Assembly (NCBI RefSeq): GCF_029076695.1 | Contig: NZ_JARFIK010000002.1 | Coordinates: 248,001 to 312,000, forward strand | Source of the DNA: Adlercreutzia equolifaciens | GTDB taxonomy: Bacteria; Actinomycetota; Coriobacteriia; Coriobacteriales; Eggerthellaceae | Length of the DNA: 64,000 nt | Direction of reading: 5' to 3' | In this document: one piece after another, positions 26,714-34,869 of the stretch | How positions within the stretch are numbered: position 1 is the stretch's first letter | Layout of the letters: each line of letters starts with the position of its first letter | Translations under genes and position numbers: made by a program | Notes under the pieces: model-generated | Seen by the model: the letters and a program-made list of their open reading frames with translations, nothing else | Told to the model about the DNA's origin: nothing | Databases searched by the model: none

Positions 26714-26809
26714 ACCGTCCCCATGAAATAGAAGATAACCGTCCCCATCTGGGCAACTGTCCCCTAAAAAGAAGCGCGAACTGTCCCTTAAAGAGCAAAC
26801 CGTCCCCAT
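26714..26809. repeat. Cluster of GTCCC-core short repeats upstream of nap
   Basis: ACCGTCCCCAT occurs exactly three times (26714-26724, 26738-26748, 26799-26809), and AACTGTCCCYTAAA twice (26755-26768, 26779-26792), all in one orientation within 96 bp. Two similar cores (ACTGTCCCTAT, AGTGTCCCTTT) occur near 32180-32214. They resemble REP-type repeats, possibly spread by a RAYT transposase encoded elsewhere. Confidence 0.65.
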
Positions 26810-26906
26810 TGTATGCTGCGCCCTGAAGTTCCGGCCTCGGGCCGGATTTGTTGTGCCGCGTGGAACCATGGCGGCGCGGGACTGTTCATTCGGAGAAGAG
26901 GTGGCA

Positions 26907-27563
26907 GTGTCGATTCTTCGCACAGTAGCAGGAGTATGCGCCGCGGGCGTGCTGGTGGCTCAGGCAGCTTGGGCGGCCGCTCCGTCGCCCGTGCCGTTGC
27001 TGAGGCCTCCGGGAGCCGGCGAGCCTTCGTGCTTCGATGCACGCTGCGTGCGCTGCGGACGCTGCTTGGAGGCCTGCCCCTACGGCGCTATCCACGCTGC
27101 GCCCCTCGAAGCGGCCACGGCGGCGAGCACTCCGTATATCAATGCTCGTCAGCAGGCCTGTCGCCTGTGCGAGGACTTTCCCTGTGCCGTTGCCTGCCCC
27201 ACGGGCGCCTTGGAGGTACCCGCCGAGCGTGCTGCAGCAGCCATGGGCGTGGCGGTTATCAACGAGGACACCTGCCTGTCGTACCAGGGTATGCGCTGCG
27301 AGGTGTGCTATCGCGCCTGCCCGCTTATCGACGAGGCCATGGTCATCGACTATCGCCCTCGCGAGGGCGATGACATCCATGCAGTGTTCGCGCCCCAGGT
27401 GGTGAACGATTCCTGCGCCGGGTGCGGCCTGTGCGAGCAGCGCTGCCCCGTAAGTGATCCGGCCCCGGCCATCGTGGTGGTGCCCACGGGGGCGGACGCG
27501 GCGGCCTACGTGGCCCAGCGCAACGGCGGCGCGCCGGTAACGTTGGCAGAGGGCGTGGCGTAA
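26907..27563 (+). CDS. napG: NapG-like periplasmic-side 4Fe-4S ferredoxin
   Basis: A 218-residue electron-transfer protein with four [4Fe-4S] cysteine clusters: Cys47-50-53-57, 85-88-93-97, 123/131-134-138 and 170-173-176-180. An N-terminal hydrophobic segment (about 5-24) suggests export or anchoring but shows no twin-arginine motif, unlike typical NapG. In the nap system NapG and NapH form a quinol-oxidising pair that feeds NapA/NapB without NapC. GTG 26907 is chosen because GGAGAAGAG lies 6 bases upstream. It is the first gene of a nap cluster. Confidence 0.85.
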   Translation: MSILRTVAGVCAAGVLVAQAAWAAAPSPVPLLRPPGAGEPSCFDARCVRCGRCLEACPYGAIHAAPLEAATAASTPYINARQQACRLCEDFPCAVACPTGALEVPAERAAAAMGVAVINEDTCLSYQGMRCEVCYRACPLIDEAMVIDYRPREGDDIHAVFAPQVVNDSCAGCGLCEQRCPVSDPAPAIVVVPTGADAAAYVAQRNGGAPVTLAEGVA

Positions 27564-27627
27564 CGCGCTCCCGTGCCGCGGCATCTTAGGTAACCGGGCC
27601 TGCGGGCCCTTGAGGAGGGAGGACGTA

Positions 27628-30171
27628 ATGGAGCTTACCCGACGTCTATTTGTGAAGACCACGGCGGTGGCCCTGGCATCGGCGGCCGCGGCCGGCACCT
27701 TGGCCGGCTGCTCGAGCCTGCCGTCCACGAGCGGCTCGAAGAAAGAGGCGCTGCCGGCCGACACGGTGAGCACCGTGGGCGTCTGCCGCTTCTGCGGCTG
27801 CGGCTGCGGCGTTATCGTGGAGTCGAAGGACGGCAAGGTGGTGTCGGTGACGGGCGATCCAGAGAACGGATCGTCTCGTGGTCTGAACTGCGTGAAGGGC
27901 TATTATCTGGCCAACGCGCTCTACGGCGAGGACCGTTTGACCTGCCCGCTCATTCGCGACGACAAGGCCACCAAGGGCACCCCCGAGGGCCTGCGCGAGG
28001 CCACCTGGGACGAGGCGCTCGATCTGGTGGCGTCGAAGCTGCGCGACACCTGGAAGGCCGACAAGAGCCGTCTGGCGTTCTGGGGCTCCGGCCAGCAGCC
28101 CATTGTGGAGGGCTACTGCCAGGCGAAGTTCTGGAAGGCGGGTCTGCTGTCCAACAACATCGACCCCAACGCCCGTCTGTGCATGGCCAGCGCCGTGGTG
28201 GGCTTCATGAACGTGTTCCAGACCGACGAGCCTGCCGGCTGCTACGCCGACATCGATGAGACCGACACCTTCGTCACCTGGGGCGCCAACATGGCCGAGG
28301 CCCATCCCATGCTGTACTCGCGCTTGACGGCGCGCAAGTTGGCCGACGAGAACGTGCGTCACTACGACGTGACCACCATGACCACGCGCACCTCGGCCTC
28401 GGCTGACAAGGTGCTCACGTTCCGCCCCGGAAGCGACATTGCCATTGCCAACGCCATCGCGAACTACCTCATCCAGAACGACAAGTACGACAAGGAGTTC
28501 GTGGCGGCCCATGTGCAGTTCAAACAGGGTACCGAGAACATCGGCAACGCTACCGACGACGGCTACGACAAAAGCGATATCGGCCAGGCCGTCGACAACG
28601 TAGAGCCTATCGACTTCGCCGCTTTCGCCAAGCGCTTGGAGCCCTATACGCTGCAGTATGCTTCCGAAATCTCCGGGGTGCCTGCCGAGGACATCCAGGA
28701 GCTGGCCGAGGTGTTCGCCGACAAGAGCCGCAAGGTGCTGTCGCTGTGGACCATGGGCGTGAACCAGCACAACCGCGGCACGTGGATGAACCACTGCATC
28801 TATAACATTCACCTGCTTACGGGCCGCTATGCGCTGCCCGGCGACGGTGCCTTCAGCCTGACCGGCCAGCCCACGGCCTGCGGCACCGCCCGCGAGGTGG
28901 GTACGTTCAGCCACCGCCTGCCCGCCGACTTGGTGGTGAAGAACCCGGATCATCGCCGCTACACCGAGGCGGTGTGGAACCTGCCCGAGGGCTATCTGGA
29001 TGCCATCGAGGCCCCTGGCTTCCACACGGTGAAGATATTCCGCGAGCTTTCCAAGGGCAACATCGACTTTTTGTGGAGCGCCCATAACAACTGGGCCGTA
29101 TCCATGCCGAACCTCACCCGCTTTTTGGGCAAGGGCGATCTGAAGGGCATTAACGACGCCTTCATCTGCGTGTCCGAGGTGTATCCTACGCTGTCCACCC
29201 AGTATGCCGACGTGGTGCTGCCTGCGGCCATGTGGGTGGAGCGCGAGGGCGCCTTTGGCAACGGCGAGCGTCGCACGGCCGTGTTCGAGAAGGCCATCGA
29301 CCCGCCGGGCGAGGCCAAGTGGGACCTGTGGGCCATGATGGAGATTGCCAAGCGCACGCTGGAAGGCGAGCAGATCGACGGCCAGGACGCCTTTGAGCGC
29401 CTGTTCGGCCAGTGGTACGACGCGGCAGCCTCCGATTTCAAGGCCGACCAGCGCGAAACCTGCAAGAGCATCTGGGAAGAGTACCGCACTTTCTCGAACC
29501 CCAGCTTGAATGAGCGCGCCGCTGCCATTAACGAGAGCGCCAAGCTGAAGATGGAGGCCAAGCAGCTGGCCCCTTACGAGGAGTACATCCACAACCACGG
29601 CCTGACCTGGCCGGTGCGCGAGGTGAATGGCGAATGGAAGCCCACCCTGTGGCGTTTCTGCGACGGCCCTCAGGAGGACGGCTTCGACCAGTATGGCGTG
29701 GAGCAGTACGGCGACCACGACATGCCCGGCGGCGTAAGCTTCTACAAGTCCGCCGACAAGAAGCCCTCGGTGGTGTTCCGTCCCTATGAGCCGCCGGCGG
29801 AGGAGCCCTCCGAGGAATACCCCTTCTGGTTCAGCACCGGCCGCTTGCTGGAGCACTGGCACACCGGTTCCATGACGCGCCGCATCCCCGAGCTGAACCG
29901 TGCGCTGCCCGAGGCGCTGCTGGACATGAACCCCGAGGACTGCGCTGCGCTCGGCGTGGCCGACGGCGATCGCGTGCGCCTCACCTCGCGGTTCGGCACC
30001 TGCGACATCACGGTGTCCACGGCCGGCCGCACCCGTCCGCCCCGCGGCATGGTGTTCGCGCCCTTCTTCGCCGAAGAGACGCTCATCAACTTGGTGGTGC
30101 AGGACACCTACTGCCCGCTGTCCAAGGAGCCGGACTTCAAAAAGACCTGCGTTTCCATCGAGAAGATCTAG
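27628..30171 (+). CDS. napA: Periplasmic-type nitrate reductase catalytic subunit NapA
   Basis: An 847-residue molybdopterin oxidoreductase that reduces nitrate to nitrite outside the membrane. A twin-arginine signal (TRRLFVK) is followed by a lipobox LAGC ending at Cys28, so it is probably lipid anchored, as befits a cell without a periplasm. The [4Fe-4S] ligands are Cys53, 56, 60 and 88 (CXXCXXXC-X27-C). Cys185 in NARLCMASAV is the expected Mo ligand, typical of Nap rather than Nar (Asp). GGAGGGAGG precedes ATG 27628. Nap-like enzymes also include related reductases, but the napG-B-D-H context supports nitrate. Confidence 0.92.
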   Translation: MELTRRLFVKTTAVALASAAAAGTLAGCSSLPSTSGSKKEALPADTVSTVGVCRFCGCGCGVIVESKDGKVVSVTGDPENGSSRGLNCVKGYYLANALYGEDRLTCPLIRDDKATKGTPEGLREATWDEALDLVASKLRDTWKADKSRLAFWGSGQQPIVEGYCQAKFWKAGLLSNNIDPNARLCMASAVVGFMNVFQTDEPAGCYADIDETDTFVTWGANMAEAHPMLYSRLTARKLADENVRHYDVTTMTTRTSASADKVLTFRPGSDIAIANAIANYLIQNDKYDKEFVAAHVQFKQGTENIGNATDDGYDKSDIGQAVDNVEPIDFAAFAKRLEPYTLQYASEISGVPAEDIQELAEVFADKSRKVLSLWTMGVNQHNRGTWMNHCIYNIHLLTGRYALPGDGAFSLTGQPTACGTAREVGTFSHRLPADLVVKNPDHRRYTEAVWNLPEGYLDAIEAPGFHTVKIFRELSKGNIDFLWSAHNNWAVSMPNLTRFLGKGDLKGINDAFICVSEVYPTLSTQYADVVLPAAMWVEREGAFGNGERRTAVFEKAIDPPGEAKWDLWAMMEIAKRTLEGEQIDGQDAFERLFGQWYDAAASDFKADQRETCKSIWEEYRTFSNPSLNERAAAINESAKLKMEAKQLAPYEEYIHNHGLTWPVREVNGEWKPTLWRFCDGPQEDGFDQYGVEQYGDHDMPGGVSFYKSADKKPSVVFRPYEPPAEEPSEEYPFWFSTGRLLEHWHTGSMTRRIPELNRALPEALLDMNPEDCAALGVADGDRVRLTSRFGTCDITVSTAGRTRPPRGMVFAPFFAEETLINLVVQDTYCPLSKEPDFKKTCVSIEKI

Positions 30172-30181
30172 GAGGGCTGCC

Positions 30182-30514
30182 ATGAAGAAGACGAATTGCC
30201 TGACCGCAGTGGCCGTGGCCTGTGTGCTGGGCCTGGGCGCCTTGGCCGGTTGCAGCCAGCCTACGGCCGAGGCCGAGGTGGTGTACGGGCCCGGCGAGCC
30301 GCCGCTGATGACGGCCAGCCACGAGGGCCGCTTCGAGAGCCTGGGGGCCAACGGCTGTTACGGCTGTCATGGCTCCAGCGACAATGCCGAGGTGTTCCTG
30401 GCCGCTGCCACGCCGTTGCCCGAGGACCACTACGCGAACGGCGATAAGCAGACCCGCGAAATCGACGGACCTCGCACCGAGTGCCTGACCTGCCATCCCG
30501 TGGCAGGGGAGTAG
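30182..30514 (+). CDS. napB: NapB-like diheme c-type cytochrome lipoprotein
   Basis: A 110-residue protein with a lipobox LAGC ending at Cys24 and two heme sites: CYGCH (59-63) and CLTCH (101-105). Histidines between them could be distal ligands. NapB passes electrons to NapA. This version is shorter than proteobacterial NapB (about 150) and is a lipoprotein rather than a soluble periplasmic protein. It starts 10 bases after the napA stop with an AGGAGG site. Confidence 0.86.
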   Translation: MKKTNCLTAVAVACVLGLGALAGCSQPTAEAEVVYGPGEPPLMTASHEGRFESLGANGCYGCHGSSDNAEVFLAAATPLPEDHYANGDKQTREIDGPRTECLTCHPVAGE

Positions 30515-30583
30515 GCGCCTGCGACGGTTTCCCACGGTGCGTCTCGGCTGCCCCGCATGGGGTCAGCCCAGGAGGCGCCTTGC

Positions 30584-30625
30584 GACGGCCCTCCTCCTGC
30601 ACCCCTCCCACAGGAGGGGGCCGTC
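30584..30625 (+). other. Strong hairpin between napB and napD
   Basis: GACGGCCCTCCTCCTG (30584-30599) pairs with CAGGAGGGGGCCGTC (30611-30625) apart from one bulged base. It is followed only by ATATTTG, so it may act as a partial terminator or RNA-stability element within the operon. Confidence 0.65.
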
Positions 30626-30646
30626 ATATTTGAGAAAGAGAAGACC

Positions 30647-30898
30647 ATGGAAGACGAAAAAGTAGTCATTTCCTCGTTAGTGGTAGAGGCCCTCCCCGAT
30701 GCCGTCGAGGCGGTGGCAGAGGCCTTGGCTCAGCTCGAAGGCGTTGAGGTACACGAGATCAACGACTACAAGATTGTCGTGACCGTCGAGGCGCCCTCCA
30801 CCGGTGCCTCTCATAAGATGGCCAGCCGCTTCGTGGAAATCCCCGGTGTGCTGAACGTGAATCTCATCTACGTGAACTTCGAAGACGAGACGCTGTAA
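30647..30898 (+). CDS. napD: NapD-like chaperone
   Basis: An 83-residue cytosolic ferredoxin-like-fold protein. It begins KVVISSLVVEALPDAVEAV and continues with ALAQLEGVEVHEIND and IPGVLNVNLIYVNFE, the usual NapD layout of paired beta-alpha-beta units. NapD binds the Tat signal peptide of NapA and delays export until the Mo cofactor is inserted. It is encoded after napB with a 132-base gap that holds a hairpin. Confidence 0.85.
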   Translation: MEDEKVVISSLVVEALPDAVEAVAEALAQLEGVEVHEINDYKIVVTVEAPSTGASHKMASRFVEIPGVLNVNLIYVNFEDETL

Positions 30899-30941
30899 GT
30901 TCCGTTCGCCCTGACGGGACGAACGGACCCGTCGACGCTGC

Positions 30942-31042
30942 GGTTCCGACAGGCGCCTGCCCTTGCCCCTTGTTTTGGGCACGGCGTTGGCCGAAGCCAA
31001 CTTGGCCCAAAGGCGGGGCAATTGCAGGCACCTGTCGGAACC
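30942..31042. repeat. 101-nt long hairpin between napD and napH
   Basis: GGTTCCGACAGGCGCCTGC (30942-30960) pairs with 31024-31042 over 19 bases with a single mismatch. Nested inside are TTGCCCC (30963-30969) with GGGGCAA (31015-31021), TTTGGGC (30974-30980) with GCCCAAA (31005-31011), and TTGGC with GCCAA at the tip. It ends about 25 bases before the napH ribosome-binding site. Confidence 0.85.
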
Positions 31043-31078
31043 TCGCTGACTTGGATTCATAATGCGAGGAGAGAAAAA

Positions 31079-31921
31079 GTGAAGGTCACCATCATACGAC
31101 GGGTTGTGCAGCTGGCCGTGTTGGTGCTGTTCTGTTTGCCGCCGCTTTTGGCAGGCTGGGGTGTTTTCGGTCTGTTTGCCGGCAGCGATGAGCAGATGCC
31201 TACCCCGGCTGACGGGGTGTTCTTCGGCAGCCTCTCGTCTTCGAGCGTCGGCGGTGTCACGTTGTTTGACCCGTTGGCCGCCCTTGAGGTCTTCGCGGCC
31301 AGCCATAGTCTGGAGCTTGCGGCTCTGGTGGGCGCTCTTCTGGTGCTGGTGGTGTACGGGATCATTCGCAGCCGGGCGTTCTGCGGCTGGGTGTGCCCGG
31401 TGAACCTGCTGGGCGAGGGCGCCGACTGGCTCCGGCGCAAGCTGGGCATCGCGGTGCCCGAGCGCACGGTGCCGCGCCGCACGAAGCTGGTAGTAGCTGC
31501 GGCGGTAGTAGGGCTGTCAGCCCTCGTGGGCTTCCCCGTATTCGAAGCGGTGTCACCCATTGGCGCGATGAACAAGGGCCTGGTGTTCGGCGGCATTGCT
31601 GGCATGGGCACGCTGGCGGCGGTGTTGGTGGCCGAGCTTTTCTTCAGCCGCCGCATCTGGTGTCGCTCGCTGTGTCCGTTGGGCGGGGTATACCAGGCCA
31701 TCGGCCGCGCTGGCCAGGTGAATGTGGCTATCAATCACGAAGCGTGTATCCACTGCGACCAGTGTAAAGCGGCCTGTCTGGCCGACCCTGTTATTCTGGA
31801 GCCGGCGGTAGACGGCGATGAGCTTCTGGTGCGCGCCGGCGACTGCATGGTCTGCGGTGCCTGCGTAGACGCCTGTCCTACCGAAGCGCTGCGCTTTCAG
31901 CTCGGCCGCCGGCCGCGCTAA
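31079..31921 (+). CDS. napH: NapH-like membrane quinol dehydrogenase with 4Fe-4S clusters
   Basis: A 280-residue membrane protein from GTG 31079 (GAGGAGAG upstream). About four hydrophobic segments are visible, with the NapH/CcoG-type cysteine motifs AFCGWVCPVNLLGE and WCRSLCPLGGVYQ. The C terminus carries two [4Fe-4S] ferredoxin motifs (CIHCDQCKAAC and CMVCGACVDACP). It oxidises quinol and passes electrons to NapG. No NapC tetraheme gene is present in the cluster, so NapGH is the likely sole entry point for electrons. Confidence 0.87.
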   Translation: MKVTIIRRVVQLAVLVLFCLPPLLAGWGVFGLFAGSDEQMPTPADGVFFGSLSSSSVGGVTLFDPLAALEVFAASHSLELAALVGALLVLVVYGIIRSRAFCGWVCPVNLLGEGADWLRRKLGIAVPERTVPRRTKLVVAAAVVGLSALVGFPVFEAVSPIGAMNKGLVFGGIAGMGTLAAVLVAELFFSRRIWCRSLCPLGGVYQAIGRAGQVNVAINHEACIHCDQCKAACLADPVILEPAVDGDELLVRAGDCMVCGACVDACPTEALRFQLGRRPR

Positions 31922-31969
31922 ATGAGGCTGCCTTCTGGCAGCCCATAGCAGCTTGCAGCAGGGGCGTCC

Positions 31970-32111
31970 CCAAGGTTCCAGAATCGCACTGTTGGGTTCC
32001 CTGCTGTATGCCCAAATGCGCCACTTTGGTTCCCTGTCCGAGGAAAATCCCAGGTCGCATTTTTGGCCAGCGGAAAAGGCGGGAACCAAACTGGTGGGTT
32101 TGGGAACCTGG
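31970..32111 (+). repeat. Dispersed palindromic element, copy B
   Basis: About 142 bp homologous to 24998-25141 along its whole length and in the same orientation. Paired parts: GGTTCC near 31974 with GGAACC near 32103, GGGTTCCC (31994-32001) with GGGAACC at about 32081, and AAATGCG (32014-32020) with CGCATTT (32056-32062). The inner stem differs from copy A by a compensated base pair. It lies 48 bases after napH. Confidence 0.85.
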
Positions 32112-32318
32112 CATGCTTTCCCTGCGCTGGTATGTCGCCGATTGTTCTGGGGGCATCCCGATTTTTGTCGACGGCTGGTACTGTCCCTATGCTTTTCTCG
32201 CTGAGTGTCCCTTTGCTCTTCATTGTCTCCATAGTATCTTCATATTAGCGTTATTCCTGGTGAAAACCGAAAAAAGCCCTGATTGATAGAGGGTAGTGGT
32301 TGCACCGGGAATAAAAGG

Positions 32319-32331
32319 TTCGCAATGCGAA
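32319..32331. promoter_or_regulatory. Short palindrome upstream of nrfA
   Basis: TTCGCA, one base, TGCGAA form a perfect 13-bp palindrome 19 bases before the nrfA start and just upstream of its AAGGAGGG ribosome-binding site. It could be an operator or a leader hairpin; no regulator is assigned. Confidence 0.4.
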
Positions 32332-32350
32332 GCGATCAAGGAGGGACATC

Positions 32351-33619
32351 ATGAGAAAGTCAAAGCTGAAGTCAGTGGCGGCGGCCTTAGGCACCATTGC
32401 CCTGGTGGCCGGGCTGGCTGCGTGCGCACCGGGCGGAAGTCCCGCGCCGGCAGCCTCGTCGTCGAGCGGCACTACGGCGATAGAAGCCCCGGCGGAAACG
32501 CCGGAAGCCGACCAGTTCGGCGTGGTGCTGGCGGAGTCGTGGAAGGACATCTATCCCAACCAGTACGAGACCTATCTGGCCAACAAGTCCAACAGTCCCC
32601 AGGGCAAGATGGACTATCTGACCGAATATCCCGAGCTGGTTACCATGTACGCAGGCTACGGTTTTGCCAAGGGTTACGACGAGGCGGCCAGCCATGCCTA
32701 TACGCTGCAGTCGGTGGCCGAGACGCCCCGCGTGAACGAGAATACCCTGGCCAACTGCATTACTTGCAAGACGCCCCAGTACACCGCCATGGTGAACTCC
32801 GAGGGTGATTCGGCCTATCAGAAGCCCTTCGCCGAGGTGTTGATGGAGATGACCGAGCCCATCAGCTGCTACAACTGCCACGAGAACGATCCGTCCAAGG
32901 TAGTAGTTACCCAGAAGCACTTCATCAACGCTCTGGGAGCCGACGCTGACAAGGTACCCGTTGAGGCCGAGACGTGCGGTCAGTGCCACAATGAGTACTA
33001 CTTCGCTCCCGAGACCAAGGCAACCTCCAACCCCTACGACGGTCTTGAGGCCATGACGGCGGAGAACATACTGGCTTACTACGATGCCATGGACTTCAAG
33101 GACTGGGAGCACACCGAGACCGGCGCTCCCATGCTGAAGGCCCAGCATCCGGAGTTCGAGACCATTTACGGCGGCGCTCAGTCGTCCATGGCGAAGCAGG
33201 GCTACAGCTGCGCCGACTGCCATATGGCGCCGGCTCAGGCTGAGGATGGCACCGAGTTCAGCTCTCACAACTTGATCAACCCCACGGAGAGCCCCGAGAT
33301 CATGGAGAAGTGCCAAGGCTGCCATGCCGATCTGCCCGGTCAGATTGTCGAGTGGCAGAAGGTCACCACGGATCGTGAGCACGAGCTGGCAGCGAAGATT
33401 GACGCCTATATCAAGGAGCTGGCGAAACAGCGCGAGACCCTGGATGCCGACAAGCTGGCCGAGGCCCAGCAAATTCATCGCCACGCGCAGTTCTACTGGG
33501 ATTTCGTGATGGTGGAGAACTCCGAAGGCGCCCACAACCACACCCTGGCTCAGGACAACCTCGACAAGTGCGAGGACGAGCTCAAGGCCGGTTACGCGCT
33601 TCTCGGCATGACCTGGTAG
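32351..33619 (+). CDS. nrfA: Ammonia-forming cytochrome c nitrite reductase NrfA
   Basis: A 422-residue pentaheme lipoprotein (lipobox LAAC ending at Cys25) that reduces nitrite to ammonium in six electron steps. The active-site heme has the diagnostic lysine-ligated CITCK motif (136-140). The other hemes are CYNCH (173-177), CGQCH (209-213), CADCH (287-291) and CQGCH (321-325). Candidate active-site residues are Arg127, Tyr216/217 and His266. No nrfH follows; the nearest NrfH-like protein is 9.5 kb away at 43080. With nap just upstream, the region encodes nitrate ammonification. Confidence 0.94.
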   Translation: MRKSKLKSVAAALGTIALVAGLAACAPGGSPAPAASSSSGTTAIEAPAETPEADQFGVVLAESWKDIYPNQYETYLANKSNSPQGKMDYLTEYPELVTMYAGYGFAKGYDEAASHAYTLQSVAETPRVNENTLANCITCKTPQYTAMVNSEGDSAYQKPFAEVLMEMTEPISCYNCHENDPSKVVVTQKHFINALGADADKVPVEAETCGQCHNEYYFAPETKATSNPYDGLEAMTAENILAYYDAMDFKDWEHTETGAPMLKAQHPEFETIYGGAQSSMAKQGYSCADCHMAPAQAEDGTEFSSHNLINPTESPEIMEKCQGCHADLPGQIVEWQKVTTDREHELAAKIDAYIKELAKQRETLDADKLAEAQQIHRHAQFYWDFVMVENSEGAHNHTLAQDNLDKCEDELKAGYALLGMTW

Positions 33620-33645
33620 CCGCAGCGCAGACCCTTCACCGTACC

Positions 33646-33680
33646 CAAGGCGCGCCCCGCACCCCGTCGGGCGCGCCTTG
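33646..33680 (+). terminator. Hairpin terminator after nrfA
   Basis: CAAGGCGCGCCC (33646-33657) pairs perfectly with GGGCGCGCCTTG (33669-33680) around an 11-base loop, 26 bases after the nrfA stop. There is no long T-run. Confidence 0.7.
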
Positions 33681-33692
33681 TGCTGCCAGGCA

Positions 33693-33728
33693 GGGAGACA
33701 GCCAACAATGAGACGGTTGGCCGTCTCA
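33693..33728. repeat. GAGAC repeats upstream of capA
   Basis: GGGAGACAGCCAA is followed by TGAGACGG (33709-33716), TTGG and CCGTCTCA (33721-33728), a perfect 8-bp inverted repeat. The same GAGACAGCCA / TTGGYCGTCTC words recur downstream of the gene at 34868-35010. Confidence 0.75.
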
Positions 33729-33756
33729 TGCTGCTGGGGTGTTGGGGGATGGGGCG

Positions 33757-33765
33757 TGCTATGAT
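33757..33765 (+). promoter_or_regulatory. Extended -10 promoter for capA-like gene
   Basis: TGC followed by TATGAT (33760-33765), about 30 bases upstream of the ATG and just after the GAGAC repeat. No good -35 is seen. Confidence 0.45.
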
Positions 33766-33795
33766 GCGGGGATAAAGGCGAAGGAGGAGGTCCTG

Positions 33796-34869
33796 ATGCA
33801 CGTCCGGTCTCAGAGAGTTGCTGGTGCTGGTTGGTTTGGGCTTGCGGGCCTGTTGGTTGCATTTGTGGCGGCCCTGATGATGGCGCTCGGCGTTTCGTCG
33901 ATGGCCTATGCGGCGCAGGCGAAGGCCGATCAACCGGTGGAGCCCGTGTCTATCACCATCAGCGCGGCGGGCGATTGCACGTTGGGGGTCGACTCCCGTT
34001 ACAACAGCGTGTTCAATCAGTATTACAAGCGCCATGGCGATGCCTATTTCCTCAAAAAGGTGAAATCGGTCTTTGCCAAGGACGACCTGACCATCGTGAA
34101 CTTTGAGGGAACTCTCACTTCGGGCGGCACGCGTGCCAATAAGGCCTTCACGTTTCGCGGGCCTGCCAAGTACGTCAACATCCTGAAGAAGGGCTCGGTG
34201 GAGGTGGTGAATCTGGCCAACAACCACACCATGGACTTCGGAAAGAGCGCCTTCAGCAACACGAAGAAAGTGCTCAAAAAAGCTGGCATTCCCTTCAGCT
34301 ACAAATCCACCATCGCCTATAAGAACGTCAAGGGCGTAAAAGTGGCGTTTCTGGGCTTCGACGAGGTGGACGGCGTGAAGAAGAGCGACGTCAAAAACGG
34401 TATCAAGAAAGCGAAGAAGGCCAAGGCCGACATCATCGTCGTCAGCTTCCATTGGGGCATCGAGCGCGACTACTACCCCAACGCCACCCAGAAGAAGCTG
34501 GGCCGCTATGCCATTGATTGCGGTGCTTCGTTGGTACTGGGCCATCACCCCCACGTGCTGCAGGGCCTCGAGAAGTACCAGGGTCGTTATATTGTGTACA
34601 GCCTGGGCAACTTCTGCTTCGGTGGCAACACCAATCCCGCCGACAAGGACACCATGATCTTCCAGCAGACGTTTACCGTGAGCAACGGTAAGCTGACCAG
34701 CAAGAACGACGCTAAGATTATCCCGTGCTCGCTGTCGGGCAAAGGCTCCACCAACGATTTCCAACCTCGCGTGCTCACGGGCAGCGCCAAGAAGTCCCTC
34801 ATTGCGAAGATGAACCGCCTCAGCCGTGGCATGCACGTCAAGGTAACCTCTACAGGGAAGATCAAGTGA
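33796..34869 (+). CDS. CapA-family (PGA_cap) metallophosphatase-like secreted protein
   Basis: A 357-residue protein with an N-terminal signal peptide (hydrophobic about 11-35, then AYAAQAKA). The PGA_cap motifs are all present: SAAGDCTLG, VNFEGTLT, NLANNHTMD, SFHWGIE, LGHHPHVLQG and YSLGNFCFGG. These belong to the calcineurin-like fold. CapA proteins take part in poly-gamma-glutamate capsule synthesis or anchoring, but no capB/capC lies here, so a stand-alone cell-surface hydrolase is possible. The protein is notably lysine-rich compared with its neighbours. It is bracketed by GAGAC repeats, suggesting acquisition as a unit. Confidence 0.88.
   Translation: MHVRSQRVAGAGWFGLAGLLVAFVAALMMALGVSSMAYAAQAKADQPVEPVSITISAAGDCTLGVDSRYNSVFNQYYKRHGDAYFLKKVKSVFAKDDLTIVNFEGTLTSGGTRANKAFTFRGPAKYVNILKKGSVEVVNLANNHTMDFGKSAFSNTKKVLKKAGIPFSYKSTIAYKNVKGVKVAFLGFDEVDGVKKSDVKNGIKKAKKAKADIIVVSFHWGIERDYYPNATQKKLGRYAIDCGASLVLGHHPHVLQGLEKYQGRYIVYSLGNFCFGGNTNPADKDTMIFQQTFTVSNGKLTSKNDAKIIPCSLSGKGSTNDFQPRVLTGSAKKSLIAKMNRLSRGMHVKVTSTGKIK

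Noticed and set aside
27646-30351. A 901-codon open frame antisense to napA
   Set aside because: The composition is the mirror of a high-GC third-position-biased gene (His/Gly/Leu/Val-rich), with no family motif, while the other strand encodes an intact NapA.
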